Below are positions 26,223 to 35,062 of a stretch of DNA of 64,000 nt, piece by piece (position 1 is the first letter of the stretch; every line of letters starts with the position of its first letter). The translations under genes and the position numbers were made by a program. Location: NCBI GenBank assembly GCA_963789885.1, contig CAWBNB010000049.1, positions 62,001-126,000 of the forward strand. Reading direction: 5' to 3'. The notes beneath the pieces were generated by a model that had not been told where the DNA came from, made no database searches, and saw only the letters and a program-made list of their open reading frames with translations. This DNA comes from DATEDA01 sp963789885. GTDB taxonomy: Bacteria > Pseudomonadota > Gammaproteobacteria > Burkholderiales > SG8-39.

Positions 26223-28175
26223 ATGGCGGAGCGGCTCGACACTTTCCCGCGCCTGCTGCTGCATCACGCGGCGGTGCGGGGCAACCATCCGGCGATCCGC
26301 GAGAAGGACCTCGGCATCTGGCAGGCCTGGACCTGGGCGCAGGTCGCCGCCGAAGTCCGCGCGCTCGCCTGCGGCCTCGCCGCGCAGGGTTTCAAGCGCG
26401 GCATGAGCCTTGCGATCGTCGGCGAGAACCGTCCGCGCCTCTACTGGGCGGTTGCCGCCGTGCAGTGCCTCGGCGGCATCCCGATCCCCCTCTACTCCGA
26501 CGCCGCCGCGCAGGAGATGGTGTTCGTCTTCCAGAACGCCGAGATCGCGTTCGCGATCGTCGAGGACCAGGAGCAGGTCGACAAGCTGCTCGAGGTCAAG
26601 GCGCAGTGCCCGAAGCTCGCCTACATTTACTTCGACGACCCGCGCGGCCTGCGGAACTACGCCCAGCCCGGGCTCGCGAGCTACGAGAGCCTGCAGGCGG
26701 CCGGGCGCGAGTACGACGCGCGCCACCCCGATTTCTTCCTCGCCGAGGTCGAGAAGGGTAGCGGCAGCGACACCGCGGCGATGTTCTTCACCTCGGGCAC
26801 GACCGGCCACCCGAAGGGCGTGGTGCTCACCCACCAGAACCTCATCACCGCCGCCCGCATGGGCGCCGAGATGGAGGGCCTCACGCCCGACGAGGAGGTG
26901 CTCGCGTACATGCCGCCCGCCTGGATCGGCCAGAACATCTTCTCGTACGCGCAGCCCTACGTCGTCGGCTTCTGCGTCTCCTGCCCCGAGTCCGTCGAGA
27001 CGGTGATGGCTGACATGCGCGAGATCGGGCCGACGTACTACTTCGCGGTGCCGCGCGTGCTGGAGGCGCTGCTCACGCAGGTGACGATCCGGATGGAGGA
27101 CGCGAGCGCGCTCAAGCGCGGGATGTACCGCTACTTCATGGGACTCGCGCGGCGCGTCGGCGCGAAGATCCTCGACGCGAAGGAGCCGGTGGGCCTCGCC
27201 GATCGCCTCCTGTACCGGATCGGCGATTTCCTCGTCTACGGTCCGTTGCGCAACGTGCTCGGCATGAGCCGCGTGAAGCTCGCGTACACCGCCGGCGAGG
27301 CCATCGGGCCTGACCTCTTCGTGTTCTATCGCTCGATCGGCATCAACCTCAAGCAGCTTTACGGCTCGACCGAGACCTCGGTGTTCGTGTGCGTGCAGCC
27401 CAACGGCCAGGTCAAGGCCGACACCGTCGGCCCGCCGGTCAAGGGCGTCGAGATCAAGGTGACCGACGCGGGCGAGATCCTCATCCGCTCGCCGGGGCTC
27501 TTCCAGAGCTACTACAAGAACCCCGAGGCCACCGCCGAAGCGAAGACGAACGACGGCTGGTTCCAGACCGGGGACGCCGGCTACTTCGACCAGGACGGCC
27601 ATCTCAAGATCATCGATCGCGCGAAGGACGTCGGGAAGCTCGCGGACGGCACGCTGTTCGCGCCGAAGTACCTCGAGAACAAGCTGAAGTTCTTCCCGTA
27701 CATCAAGGAGGCGGTGGCGTTCGGCCACGCGCGCGAGATGGTGTGCGCGTTCGTCAACATCGACTTCGACGCGGTCGCGAACTGGGCGGAGCGGCGAAAT
27801 CTCGCGTTCTCCGGCTATACCGACCTCGCCAGCCACGCGGCGGTGTACGACCTCGTGCGCGACTGCGTCGAGAAGGTGAACGCCGACCTCGCCGCCGATC
27901 CGAAGCTCGCCGGCTCGCAGATCCACCGCGTCCTGATCCTGCACAAGGAGCTCGACCCCGACGACGGCGAGATCACCCGCTCGCGCAAGGTGCGTCGGGG
28001 GTTCATCGCCGACAAGTACGGGGTGCTGATCGACGCGCTCTACGGCGGGAAGAAGGAGTGCTACGTCGAGACGCAGGTGAAGTTCGAGGACGGGCGCGTC
28101 GGCAAGATAGCCGCCAACCTGCGGATCGTCGACGCGAAGACCTTCCCGGTTGCGGCGGCCAAGAAGGCCGCCTGA
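26223..28175 (+). CDS. Long-chain/organic acid acyl-CoA synthetase (AMP-forming)
   Basis: A 650-residue ANL-family ligase. The adenylate P-loop is MFFTSGTTGHPKGVVL (from about residue 187), and the later motifs are KQLYGSTETSVF and DGWFQTGDAGYFDQDGHLKIIDRAKD. It activates a carboxylic acid to its CoA ester with ATP. The ATG at 26223 follows GAGGAGGGTGAC, a strong site. It is followed within 18 bases by a complete Liv importer, so uptake and activation of one acid are probably linked. It has no transmembrane anchor. The length resembles FadD-like or benzoate-type ligases; the substrate is open. Confidence 0.92.
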   Translation: MAERLDTFPRLLLHHAAVRGNHPAIREKDLGIWQAWTWAQVAAEVRALACGLAAQGFKRGMSLAIVGENRPRLYWAVAAVQCLGGIPIPLYSDAAAQEMVFVFQNAEIAFAIVEDQEQVDKLLEVKAQCPKLAYIYFDDPRGLRNYAQPGLASYESLQAAGREYDARHPDFFLAEVEKGSGSDTAAMFFTSGTTGHPKGVVLTHQNLITAARMGAEMEGLTPDEEVLAYMPPAWIGQNIFSYAQPYVVGFCVSCPESVETVMADMREIGPTYYFAVPRVLEALLTQVTIRMEDASALKRGMYRYFMGLARRVGAKILDAKEPVGLADRLLYRIGDFLVYGPLRNVLGMSRVKLAYTAGEAIGPDLFVFYRSIGINLKQLYGSTETSVFVCVQPNGQVKADTVGPPVKGVEIKVTDAGEILIRSPGLFQSYYKNPEATAEAKTNDGWFQTGDAGYFDQDGHLKIIDRAKDVGKLADGTLFAPKYLENKLKFFPYIKEAVAFGHAREMVCAFVNIDFDAVANWAERRNLAFSGYTDLASHAAVYDLVRDCVEKVNADLAADPKLAGSQIHRVLILHKELDPDDGEITRSRKVRRGFIADKYGVLIDALYGGKKECYVETQVKFEDGRVGKIAANLRIVDAKTFPVAAAKKAA

Positions 28176-28193
28176 AGCTCGCCCCCCCGGCCG

Positions 28194-28982
28194 ATGCAGC
28201 CGCAGCGCGAAATCGGCGGTCCGGTCCTCGTGGTCGAGAGCGTGGCGCTCTCGTTCGGCGGCGTGAAAGCGCTGCAGGACGTCTCGTTCGACGTCCGCGA
28301 GCACGAGATCCGCGCGATCATCGGCCCGAACGGCGCCGGCAAAAGCTCGATGCTGAACGTGATCAACGGCGTCTACCATCCGCAGCAGGGCCGGATCACG
28401 TACAAGGGCCAGACCCGCCCCGACATGGACAGCCACGAGGCGGCGAAGATGGGCATCGCCCGCACGTTCCAGAACATCGCCCTCTTCAAGGGCATGAGCG
28501 TGCTCGACAACATCATGACCGGGCGCAACCTGAAGATGCGCACGAACTTCCTGCAGCAGGCGGTCTGGTTCGGCCCGGCGAAGCGCGAGGAGATGGTGCA
28601 TCGCCGCAAGGTGGAGGAGGTGATCGACTTCCTCGAGATCCAGCACATCCGCAAGACGCCGGTCGGGCGGCTGCCCTACGGACTGCAGAAGCGGGTCGAG
28701 CTCGCGCGGGCGCTTGCCGCCGAGCCGGAGCTGCTCCTGCTCGACGAGCCGATGGCCGGGATGAACATCGAGGAGAAGCAGGACATGTGCCGCTTCGTCC
28801 TCGACGTCAACGAACAGTACGGCACGACCATCGTGCTCATCGAGCACGACATGGGGGTGGTGATGGACATCTCGGACCGGGTGGTGGTGCTCGACTACGG
28901 CCGCAAGATCGCCGACGGCACGCCCGACGTGGTGCGGGGCGACCAGCGGGTGATCGACGCCTACCTGGGCGTCGCGCACTAG
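28194..28982 (+). CDS. LivG-type ABC transporter ATP-binding protein
   Basis: A 262-residue ATPase. Walker A is IIGPNGAGKSS, the Q-loop region is GIARTFQNIALFKGMSV, the signature-like segment is RLPYGLQKRVELARAL, and Walker B is LLLLDEPMAGMN. The signature departs from the usual LSGGQ (PYGLQ), as is common in LivG proteins. It lies 18 bases after the acyl-CoA synthetase and 6 bases before the permease gene. Confidence 0.93.
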   Translation: MQPQREIGGPVLVVESVALSFGGVKALQDVSFDVREHEIRAIIGPNGAGKSSMLNVINGVYHPQQGRITYKGQTRPDMDSHEAAKMGIARTFQNIALFKGMSVLDNIMTGRNLKMRTNFLQQAVWFGPAKREEMVHRRKVEEVIDFLEIQHIRKTPVGRLPYGLQKRVELARALAAEPELLLLDEPMAGMNIEEKQDMCRFVLDVNEQYGTTIVLIEHDMGVVMDISDRVVVLDYGRKIADGTPDVVRGDQRVIDAYLGVAH

Positions 28983-28988
28983 GGAATC

Positions 28989-29900
28989 GTGGAGGCGCCG
29001 GTGCAATTCGCGTTCTTCATCGAGGTGCTCGTCGGCGGCCTGCTCGCGGGGGTCATGTACTCGCTCGTCGCGCTCGGCTTCGTGCTCATCTACAAGGCCT
29101 CGGGCGTGTTCAACTTCGCGCAAGGGGCGATGGTGTTCTTCGCCGCGCTCACCTTCGTCAGCCTGCTCGAGCGCGGCGTCAACCTCTGGCTCGCGCTCGT
29201 CATCACGCTCGCGGTGATGGTGGTGCTCGGCCTCGTGACCGAGAAGGTGGTGCTGCGGCCGCTCGTGAACCAGCCGCCGATCACGCTCTTCATGGCGACC
29301 ATCGGCCTCACGTTCGTGCTCGAGGGGCTCTCGCAGCTCCTCTGGGGCTCGCAGCCGCACGGGCTCGAGCTCGGCGTCCCCGACGTCCCGATCGAGTGGC
29401 TCTCGCAGAAGGCGAACATCGCGATCAGCCAGTTCGATCTCTTCGCGTCGGCGGTGGCCGGGATCCTGGTCGCGGTGCTGGCGGTGTTCTTCCAGAAGAC
29501 GCGCATCGGACGGGCGCTGCGCGCGGTGGCCGACGATCACCAGGCGGCGCTCGCGGTCGGCATCCCGCTCAAGCAGATCTGGGGAATCGTGTGGGCGGTG
29601 GCCGGGTTCGTGGCGCTCGTCGCGGGACTGATGTGGGGCGTCCGGAACGGCGTCCAGTACGCGCTCACGTTCGTCGCGCTCAAGGCGCTGCCGGTGCTGA
29701 TCCTCGGCGGCTTCGAGTCGATCGCCGGGGCGATCGTCGGCGGGCTGATCATCGGCGCCACCGAGAAGCTCGCCGAGGTCTACCTCGGACCCTACGTCGG
29801 CGGCGGGATCGAGTCGTGGTTCGCGTACGTGATCGCGCTCGCGTTCCTGCTGGTTCGTCCGCAGGGCTTGTTCGGCGAGAAGATCATCGAGCGGGTGTAG
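28989..29900 (+). CDS. LivH-type ABC transporter permease
   Basis: A 303-residue membrane protein with about eight hydrophobic segments and the LivH landmark LVALGFVLIYKASGVFNFAQGAMVFFAAL. The C-terminus reads LLVRPQGLFGEKI. It starts with GTG at 28989, 6 bases after livG; a second GTG 12 bases later would also open before the first membrane segment. It pairs with the LivM protein encoded at 30060. Confidence 0.92.
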   Translation: MEAPVQFAFFIEVLVGGLLAGVMYSLVALGFVLIYKASGVFNFAQGAMVFFAALTFVSLLERGVNLWLALVITLAVMVVLGLVTEKVVLRPLVNQPPITLFMATIGLTFVLEGLSQLLWGSQPHGLELGVPDVPIEWLSQKANIAISQFDLFASAVAGILVAVLAVFFQKTRIGRALRAVADDHQAALAVGIPLKQIWGIVWAVAGFVALVAGLMWGVRNGVQYALTFVALKALPVLILGGFESIAGAIVGGLIIGATEKLAEVYLGPYVGGGIESWFAYVIALAFLLVRPQGLFGEKIIERV

Positions 29901-29934
29901 CCGGACATGCCGGGCGAGCGCACGGGCGGGGAGC

Positions 29935-29958
29935 TACGAGGGGGCTCGCCCCCTCGTA
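29935..29958. repeat. Perfect 10-bp-stem hairpin between livH and livM
   Basis: TACGAGGGGG (29935-29944) pairs with CCCCCTCGTA (29949-29958) around CTCG. It shares the ACGAGGGG/CCCCTCGT core with the hairpin at 26085-26110. It lies in a 159-base gap inside an otherwise tight operon. There is no U-tract, so an mRNA processing or stability role is more likely than termination. Confidence 0.6.
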
Positions 29959-29985
29959 CCAGCGTGAGGGATCTACAAGGGAATC

Positions 29986-30017
29986 GGGTGGGAAGGGAAG
30001 GGTCCCACCCCTTCCCT
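29986..30017. repeat. Pair of mutually exclusive hairpins before livM
   Basis: Two perfect stems overlap. GGGTGGGA (29986-29993) can pair with TCCCACCC (30003-30010), and AGGGAAGGG (29994-30002) can pair with CCCTTCCCT (30009-30017). Only one can form at a time. This could be a simple G/C-rich spacer or a switch-like element; no ligand domain is recognisable. Confidence 0.45.
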
Positions 30018-30059
30018 CGTCCCCTTGTTCGTACGAGATCCTTTCAGGGGTGCTCTTAG

Positions 30060-31136
30060 ATGTTCTACCGCGAAGCAGGTCAGTTCAAGACGAGCTACGC
30101 CGCCGACCAGCAGATCTTTCCGATCCTGCAGGACCGGATCGGGATCGGCGTGCTGCTCGTGGTCGCGTTCGTCGTCGTACCGCTCGTCGCCGACCAGTAC
30201 TGGCTCTCGGCGCTGCTCACGCCGTTCCTCGTCGCCGGGCTCGCGACGCTCGGCCTCAACATCCTGACCGGCTACGCCGGGCAGCTCTCGCTCGGCACGG
30301 CCGCGTTCATGGCGGTCGGTGCGTTCATGGCGTACAACTTCGAGCTGCGCATCCCGGGGATGCCGATCATCGGCTCCTTCATCCTCGGCGGCGTGTGCGC
30401 GGCGCTCGTGGGGATCGTGTTCGGCCTGCCGAGCCTGCGGATCAAGGGCTTCTACCTGGCGGTCGCGACCCTCGCCTGCCAGTTCTTCGTGCTGTGGGCA
30501 CTGCAGAAGATCGGCTGGTTCTCGAACCACTCGAGCTCGGGCGTGATCACCGCGCAGAAGATCGAGATCCTCGGCTACGCGTTCGAGACGCCGGTCGCCA
30601 AGTACCTGCTGACGCTCACGATCGTCACCGTGCTCGCGCTGCTGGCGAAGAACCTGGTGCGGAGCGAGACCGGGCGCGCCTTCATGGCGGTCCGCGACAT
30701 GGACGTCGCCGCGGGGGTGATCGGCATCCGGCTGATGCACACCAAGCTGCTCGCGTTCGCGATCAGCTCGTTCTACTGCGGCGTGGCCGGCGCGCTGTAC
30801 GCGTACTGCTACCTCGGCACGGTGGAGCCCGAAGCGTTCAACCTCGACCTCTCGTTCCGGATCCTGTTCATGGTGATCATCGGCGGGGTCGGGAGCATCC
30901 TCGGGTCGTTCCTCGGCGCGGCGTTCATCACGCTCTTCCCGATCTTCCTCAACCTCGCTACGGAGGGTATCTCGCGCGCGACCGGGATCGAGATCTCGCA
31001 CGCAGTGGTATCGAACCTCGAGCTGATGGTGTTCGGCGGGCTGATCATCTTCTTCCTGATCGTCGAGCCGCACGGCCTCGCCCGGCTGTGGCAGATCGGC
31101 AAGGAGAAGCTCCGGCTTTGGCCGTTCCCGCACTAG
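30060..31136 (+). CDS. LivM-type ABC transporter permease
   Basis: This 358-residue polytopic protein has LivM landmarks GLATLGLNILTGYAGQLSLGTAAFMAVGAF and a C-terminal FLIVEPHGLARLWQ. The first ~35 residues (MFYREAGQFKTSYAADQQIF) are hydrophilic and cytoplasmic. It forms the channel with LivH. The 159-base gap upstream contains hairpins and no separate gene. Confidence 0.93.
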   Translation: MFYREAGQFKTSYAADQQIFPILQDRIGIGVLLVVAFVVVPLVADQYWLSALLTPFLVAGLATLGLNILTGYAGQLSLGTAAFMAVGAFMAYNFELRIPGMPIIGSFILGGVCAALVGIVFGLPSLRIKGFYLAVATLACQFFVLWALQKIGWFSNHSSSGVITAQKIEILGYAFETPVAKYLLTLTIVTVLALLAKNLVRSETGRAFMAVRDMDVAAGVIGIRLMHTKLLAFAISSFYCGVAGALYAYCYLGTVEPEAFNLDLSFRILFMVIIGGVGSILGSFLGAAFITLFPIFLNLATEGISRATGIEISHAVVSNLELMVFGGLIIFFLIVEPHGLARLWQIGKEKLRLWPFPH

Positions 31137-31170
31137 GGCCCCGGCACCGGGCCGCGCCCGCGCTTAAGCT

Positions 31171-31198
31171 TTGATCCGCATGGGGTTTGGCGTATAGT
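31171..31198 (+). promoter_or_regulatory. Candidate promoter for the binding-protein gene
   Basis: TTGATC (31171-31176) and TATAGT (31193-31198) are 16 bases apart, in an AT-richer patch 75 bases before the ATG at 31274. With the terminator after the gene, it would let the binding protein be transcribed on its own at high level. Confidence 0.5.
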
Positions 31199-31273
31199 TT
31201 CGGCCGGCCCGAAGCCAGACAACCCGACAACCTGGGAAACAGGGATTTCAGTCCACTTTTGAGGAGATCAGCG

Positions 31274-32620
31274 ATGTTGAAGGATTTTGGGACACGAGCG
31301 GCCCGGCCCCTCGCGGCGCTCGTTGCAGCAGCCGGGCTCGCGCTCGCCGCCACTGGCGCACAGGCCCAGCAGGAACAGTTCATCCCGGCCAACTTCTACT
31401 GGGTCGGACCCTATGCCCCCGGCGGCTCCGGCTTCGGCGGCGGCATGATCGACTACTTCGCGATGCTGAACGCCCGCGACGGCGGCATCAACGGCGTCAA
31501 GCTCACCTGGGAGAAGTGCGAGACCGAGTACAACAATGCGCGGGGCGTCGAGTGCTACGAGCGCCTGAAGAAGAAGGGCCCGACCGGCGCGACGGTGATC
31601 CACCCGCTCTCGACCGGCATCACCTACTCGCTGGTCGAGAAGGCCACCGCCGACCACATCCCGATCATCTCGATGGGCTACGGCCGCACCGACGCTTCCG
31701 ACGGCCGGGTCTTCCCGTACGTCTTCCCGCTGATCACGAACTACTGGTCGCAGAACACCGCCAAGATCAAGTTCATCGGCATGAAGGAAGGCGGGATGGA
31801 CAAGCTGAAGGGCAAGAAGATCGTGAATCTCTATCACGACTCGGCCTACGGCAAGGAGACGATCGGGATCCTCGACGTGCAGGCGAAGAAGTACGGCTTC
31901 GAGGTGACGCACATCGCGGTGCCGCATCCGGGCAACGAGCAGCAGTCGCAGTGGCTGCAGATCCGGCAGATCCGGCCCGACTGGGTGATCCTGCGCGGCT
32001 GGGGGGTGATGAACCCGACGGCGCTGAAGGCCGCGGCGAAGGCGGGCTTCCCGCGCACCAAGATGGTCGGGGTGTGGTGGTCGGGGGCCGAGGAGGACGT
32101 GATTCCGGCCGGCGACGCCGCGAAGGGCTACATCGCCGCGGGCTTCAACCTGCCCGGCACGAGCTTCCCGGTAATGCAGGACGTCATCAAGTTCGTCTAC
32201 AACAAGGGTAACGGCGACCTCGACGACAAGTCGCGCATCGGCTCGATCTACCACACGCGCGGTGTCGTGGCCGGCATCATCACTGCCGAGGCGATCCGCA
32301 ACGCGCAGGCGAAGTTCGGCAAGGGCAAGCCGGTCACCGGCGAGCAGATGCGCTGGGGCATCGAGAACCTCAACATCGACGAGAAGCGCCTCAAGGAGCT
32401 CGGCGCGAGCGGCCTGATGCAGCCGCTGAAGGTCTCGTGCCTCGACCACGAAGGCGGCGGGTCGGTGAAGTTCCTGCAGTGGGACGGCAAGAAGTGGAAC
32501 GTGATCACCGACTGGATCACCTCCGACCAGTCGATCGTGCGGCCGATGATCGAGGCCTCCGCGGCGCAGTACGCCAAGGAGAAGGGCATCCAGCTGCGCG
32601 ATTGCAAGGCGGCCGGCTGA
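31274..32620 (+). CDS. Liv/HAAT-type ABC transporter substrate-binding protein
   Basis: A 448-residue periplasmic receptor. The signal peptide is about residues 1-32 (RPLAALVAAAGLALAATGAQAQ). The mature part contains YAPGGSGFGGGMIDYFAML, GVKLTWEKCETEYNNARGVE and SMGYGRTDASDGRVF. The ATG at 31274 follows GAGGAGATCAGCG; an in-frame ATG at 31187 lies in the promoter and would put 29 residues before the signal peptide. It completes the importer with the four Liv genes around it. The ligand is probably the acid activated by the neighbouring ligases (inference). Confidence 0.93.
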   Translation: MLKDFGTRAARPLAALVAAAGLALAATGAQAQQEQFIPANFYWVGPYAPGGSGFGGGMIDYFAMLNARDGGINGVKLTWEKCETEYNNARGVECYERLKKKGPTGATVIHPLSTGITYSLVEKATADHIPIISMGYGRTDASDGRVFPYVFPLITNYWSQNTAKIKFIGMKEGGMDKLKGKKIVNLYHDSAYGKETIGILDVQAKKYGFEVTHIAVPHPGNEQQSQWLQIRQIRPDWVILRGWGVMNPTALKAAAKAGFPRTKMVGVWWSGAEEDVIPAGDAAKGYIAAGFNLPGTSFPVMQDVIKFVYNKGNGDLDDKSRIGSIYHTRGVVAGIITAEAIRNAQAKFGKGKPVTGEQMRWGIENLNIDEKRLKELGASGLMQPLKVSCLDHEGGGSVKFLQWDGKKWNVITDWITSDQSIVRPMIEASAAQYAKEKGIQLRDCKAAG

Positions 32621-32647
32621 GCGCCTAGGGAAGGGGCAAGGGAAACG

Positions 32648-32675
32648 GGGGAAGGGTAGATACCTTCCCCTTTTT
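32648..32675 (+). terminator. Rho-independent terminator after the binding-protein gene
   Basis: The stem GGGGAAGG (32648-32655) / CCTTCCCC (32663-32670) has a 7-base loop and is followed by TTTTT (32671-32675), 27 bases after the stop codon. This is the clearest intrinsic terminator in the window. The livF gene follows, so its expression depends on read-through or another promoter. Confidence 0.8.
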
Positions 32676-32728
32676 CATCCGCGTCTCGCCGCCGTCCCCC
32701 TTCGCGTCTCCCCTTCCCGGACTCCACG

Positions 32729-33565
32729 ATGTCGGCGATCCCCAAGCCCGAGGCACACAGCGCTCCCGCCTACCTCGCGGTCAGCAACATCGAGGTCATC
32801 TACGACCACGTGATCCTCGTCCTGAAGGGCGTGTCCCTGCAGGTGCAGAAGGGCCGGATCGTCGCACTGCTCGGCGCCAACGGCGCCGGCAAGACGACGA
32901 CGCTCAAGGCGATCTCGAACCTGCTCCGCGCGGAACGCGGCGAGGTGACCAAGGGCTCGATCGAGTTCGACGGCAGGCGCATCGACCAGCTGACGCCGAA
33001 CGACCTGGTGCGGATGGGCGTGTGCCAGGTGATGGAGGGGCGGCATTGCTTCCAGCACCTGACGGTGGAGGAGAACCTCCTCACCGGCGCGTTCACCCGC
33101 TCGATCGGCCGCGCCGATCTCGCCCGCGACCTCGATCTCGTCTACCAGTACTTCCCGCGGCTGCGCGAGCGCCGCAACTCGCTTGCCGGCTACACCTCCG
33201 GCGGCGAGCAGCAGATGACCGCGATCGGGCGCGCGCTGATGGCGCGGCCGAAGATGATCCTGCTCGACGAGCCGTCGATGGGCCTCGCCCCGCAGCTCGT
33301 CGAGGAGATCTTCGAGATCGTCCGCGACCTCAACCAGAAGGAGGGCGTTTCGTTCCTGCTCGCCGAGCAGAACACCAACATCGCCCTGCGCTACGCCGAC
33401 TACGGCTACATCCTCGAGAACGGGCGCGTGGTAATGGACGGTGAAGCGAAGCGGCTGCGGGAGAATGATGACGTCAAGGAGTTCTACCTCGGCCTCTCGA
33501 CCGCGGGCCGCAAGAGCTTCCGCGACACCAAGTTCTACCGCCGGCGCAAGCGCTGGCTGTCCTAG
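32729..33565 (+). CDS. LivF-type ABC transporter ATP-binding protein
   Basis: A 278-residue ATPase. Walker A is LLGANGAGKTTTLKAI, the LivF-typical GVCQVMEGRHCFQHLTVEENL follows, the signature is SGGEQQM, and Walker B is MILLDEPSMGLAPQL. The C-terminal ~25 residues (KSFRDTKFYRRRKRWLS) are a basic extension seen in this transporter subgroup. It is the second ATPase of the importer begun at 28194. Confidence 0.93.
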   Translation: MSAIPKPEAHSAPAYLAVSNIEVIYDHVILVLKGVSLQVQKGRIVALLGANGAGKTTTLKAISNLLRAERGEVTKGSIEFDGRRIDQLTPNDLVRMGVCQVMEGRHCFQHLTVEENLLTGAFTRSIGRADLARDLDLVYQYFPRLRERRNSLAGYTSGGEQQMTAIGRALMARPKMILLDEPSMGLAPQLVEEIFEIVRDLNQKEGVSFLLAEQNTNIALRYADYGYILENGRVVMDGEAKRLRENDDVKEFYLGLSTAGRKSFRDTKFYRRRKRWLS

Positions 33566-33571
33566 GCCGGC

Positions 33572-34837
33572 ATGCCGCGCACCGACGTGACCGACTTCTT
33601 CGACGCGCTGGAGACCCGCGACCCGGAGGTCCGCGAGCGGGATCTCCTCGGGCGGCTTCCGCAGCAGGTCGCGCACGCGAAGGCGAACGCGCCGGGCTTC
33701 GCCCGCATCCTGCAGGACGTCGATCCGCGCGCGGTCACCTCGCGCGCCGCGCTCGCGCGGCTGCCGGTGACCCGGAAATCCGATCTCAAGGCGCTCCAGG
33801 CGGAGCGCCGTCCGCTCGGCGGGCTCAACGCCGCGCCGGTCGGAAAGCTCGCCAAGATCTTCGTGTCGCCGGGCCCGATCTACGAGCCGGAAGGCCAGGG
33901 ACGCGACTGGTGGCGCACCGCGCGTGCGCTCCACGCGGGCGGCTTTCGCGCCGGCGATCTGGTCGTGAACACCTTCGCCTACCACTTCACCCCCGCCGGC
34001 TCGATGCTCGAGAGCGGCGCGCTCGCCTGCGGGTGCACGGTGGTGCCGACCGGCGTCGGACAGACCGACATGCAGGTCGCCACGATCGCCGAGCTCGGCG
34101 TCAACGGCTACATCGGCACGCCGTCGTTCCTCAAGCTGATCGTCGAGAAGGCGGCCGAGCTCAAGGTCGACATCTCGTGCCTGAAAAAGGCCGGCGTCGG
34201 CGCCGAGTACCTGCCGCCGTCGCTCCGCGCGACCCTGGCGGAGCGCGGCCTGAGCGTGATGCAGTCGTACGCCACCGCCGACCTCGGGCTGATCGCGTAC
34301 GAGACGCGCGGCCCAGACGGGAACGTCTGCGCGGGGATGGTCATCGACGAGGGCATCCTGCTCGAGATCGTGCGGCCGGGCACCGGCGACCCGGTGCCTG
34401 CGGGCGAGGTCGGCGAGGTGGTCGTCACGAGCTTCAACCCCGATTACCCGCTGATCCGGTTCGCGACCGGCGATCTGTCCGCCGTGCTCGCCGAGCCGAG
34501 CCCGTGCGGCCGCACCAACGTGCGCATCAAGGGCTGGATGGGGCGCGCCGACCAGGCGACCAAGGTGAAGGGGATGTTCGTGCAGCCGGCGCAGGTGGCG
34601 GAGGTGCTGAAGCGCCATCCCGAGATCCGGCGCGCAAGGCTGGTCGTCGACCAGCTGGAAGGCCAGGACCGGATGACGCTGCACTGCGAGGTCGAGGCCG
34701 CGCCGGCGGGCCTCGCCGAGGCGTTGGTCGCGACCATTCGCGACGTGACCAAACTGCGCGGCGAGGTTACTCTCCACAAGCCAGGCGAGCTGCCGAACGA
34801 CGGCAAGGTCGTCGAGGACACGCGGAAATACGAATAA
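33572..34837 (+). CDS. Phenylacetate-CoA ligase-like AMP-binding protein, degenerate P-loop
   Basis: This 421-residue ANL-family protein is related to PaaK. Recognisable parts are GGFRAGDLVVNTFAYHFTPAG, QSYATADLGLIAYE and the hinge/C-terminal region RFATGDLSAVL with VRIKGWMGRADQATKVKG. It ends with DGKVVED, which may carry the catalytic Lys. The usual Ser/Thr/Gly P-loop of ANL enzymes is replaced by FVSPGPIYEPEG, so ATP handling may differ. It is the last gene of the Liv cluster, 6 bases after livF. It probably activates an aromatic or other carboxylic acid. Confidence 0.85.
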   Translation: MPRTDVTDFFDALETRDPEVRERDLLGRLPQQVAHAKANAPGFARILQDVDPRAVTSRAALARLPVTRKSDLKALQAERRPLGGLNAAPVGKLAKIFVSPGPIYEPEGQGRDWWRTARALHAGGFRAGDLVVNTFAYHFTPAGSMLESGALACGCTVVPTGVGQTDMQVATIAELGVNGYIGTPSFLKLIVEKAAELKVDISCLKKAGVGAEYLPPSLRATLAERGLSVMQSYATADLGLIAYETRGPDGNVCAGMVIDEGILLEIVRPGTGDPVPAGEVGEVVVTSFNPDYPLIRFATGDLSAVLAEPSPCGRTNVRIKGWMGRADQATKVKGMFVQPAQVAEVLKRHPEIRRARLVVDQLEGQDRMTLHCEVEAAPAGLAEALVATIRDVTKLRGEVTLHKPGELPNDGKVVEDTRKYE

Positions 34838-34842
34838 CGAAG

Positions 34843-34863
34843 GGGTGCGCCGACGGCGCGCCC
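34843..34863 (+). terminator. Hairpin after the PaaK-like gene
   Basis: GGGTGCGCC (34843-34851) pairs with GGCGCGCCC (34855-34863), one G-U pair included, with a 3-base loop just after the stop at 34837. GTTGTC follows, so the U-run is poor. It may be an inefficient terminator ending the Liv cluster. Confidence 0.45.
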
Positions 34864-34884
34864 GTTGTCGCAAGGGGGAATCAC

Positions 34885-35052
34885 ATGATCGTGCTGCCGA
34901 TGGCGGTGCCGTTCATCGTGCTCGTGCTCGCGGCGATCGTCGCGATGCTCGGGCTGCGCAAGACCGCGGTGTGGGTCTGGTTTCTCGCGCTGGCCGTCCT
35001 GGTGTACGTGCTTCAGGGCCACATCACCGACCCGCTCAAGATCGCCCTCTGA
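34885..35052 (+). CDS. DUF5993-like small membrane protein
   Basis: This 55-residue protein consists of two hydrophobic helices (about 2-22 and 27-46) with a short LRKTAVW turn. The end is GHITDPLKIAL. AGGGGGAA before the ATG is a good ribosome site. It lies 10 bases before the dsbB-like gene; in other genomes DUF5993 proteins are found next to DsbB (as I recall), which suggests a joint membrane complex. Confidence 0.75.
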   Translation: MIVLPMAVPFIVLVLAAIVAMLGLRKTAVWVWFLALAVLVYVLQGHITDPLKIAL

Positions 35053-35062
35053 GGGCCGGCAC

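Noticed and set aside
26037..29540. A 1167-codon open frame on the minus strand across the acyl-CoA synthetase, livG and livH genes
   Set aside because: It is antisense to three well-supported genes, is made of His/Arg/Asp/Glu-rich non-domain sequence, and arises from GC-rich codon bias.
31136..31165. GC-rich repeats after livM (GGGCCCCGGCACCGGGCC) as a terminator
   Set aside because: Several weak stems are possible but no single good one, and no U-run follows. Composition explains it.
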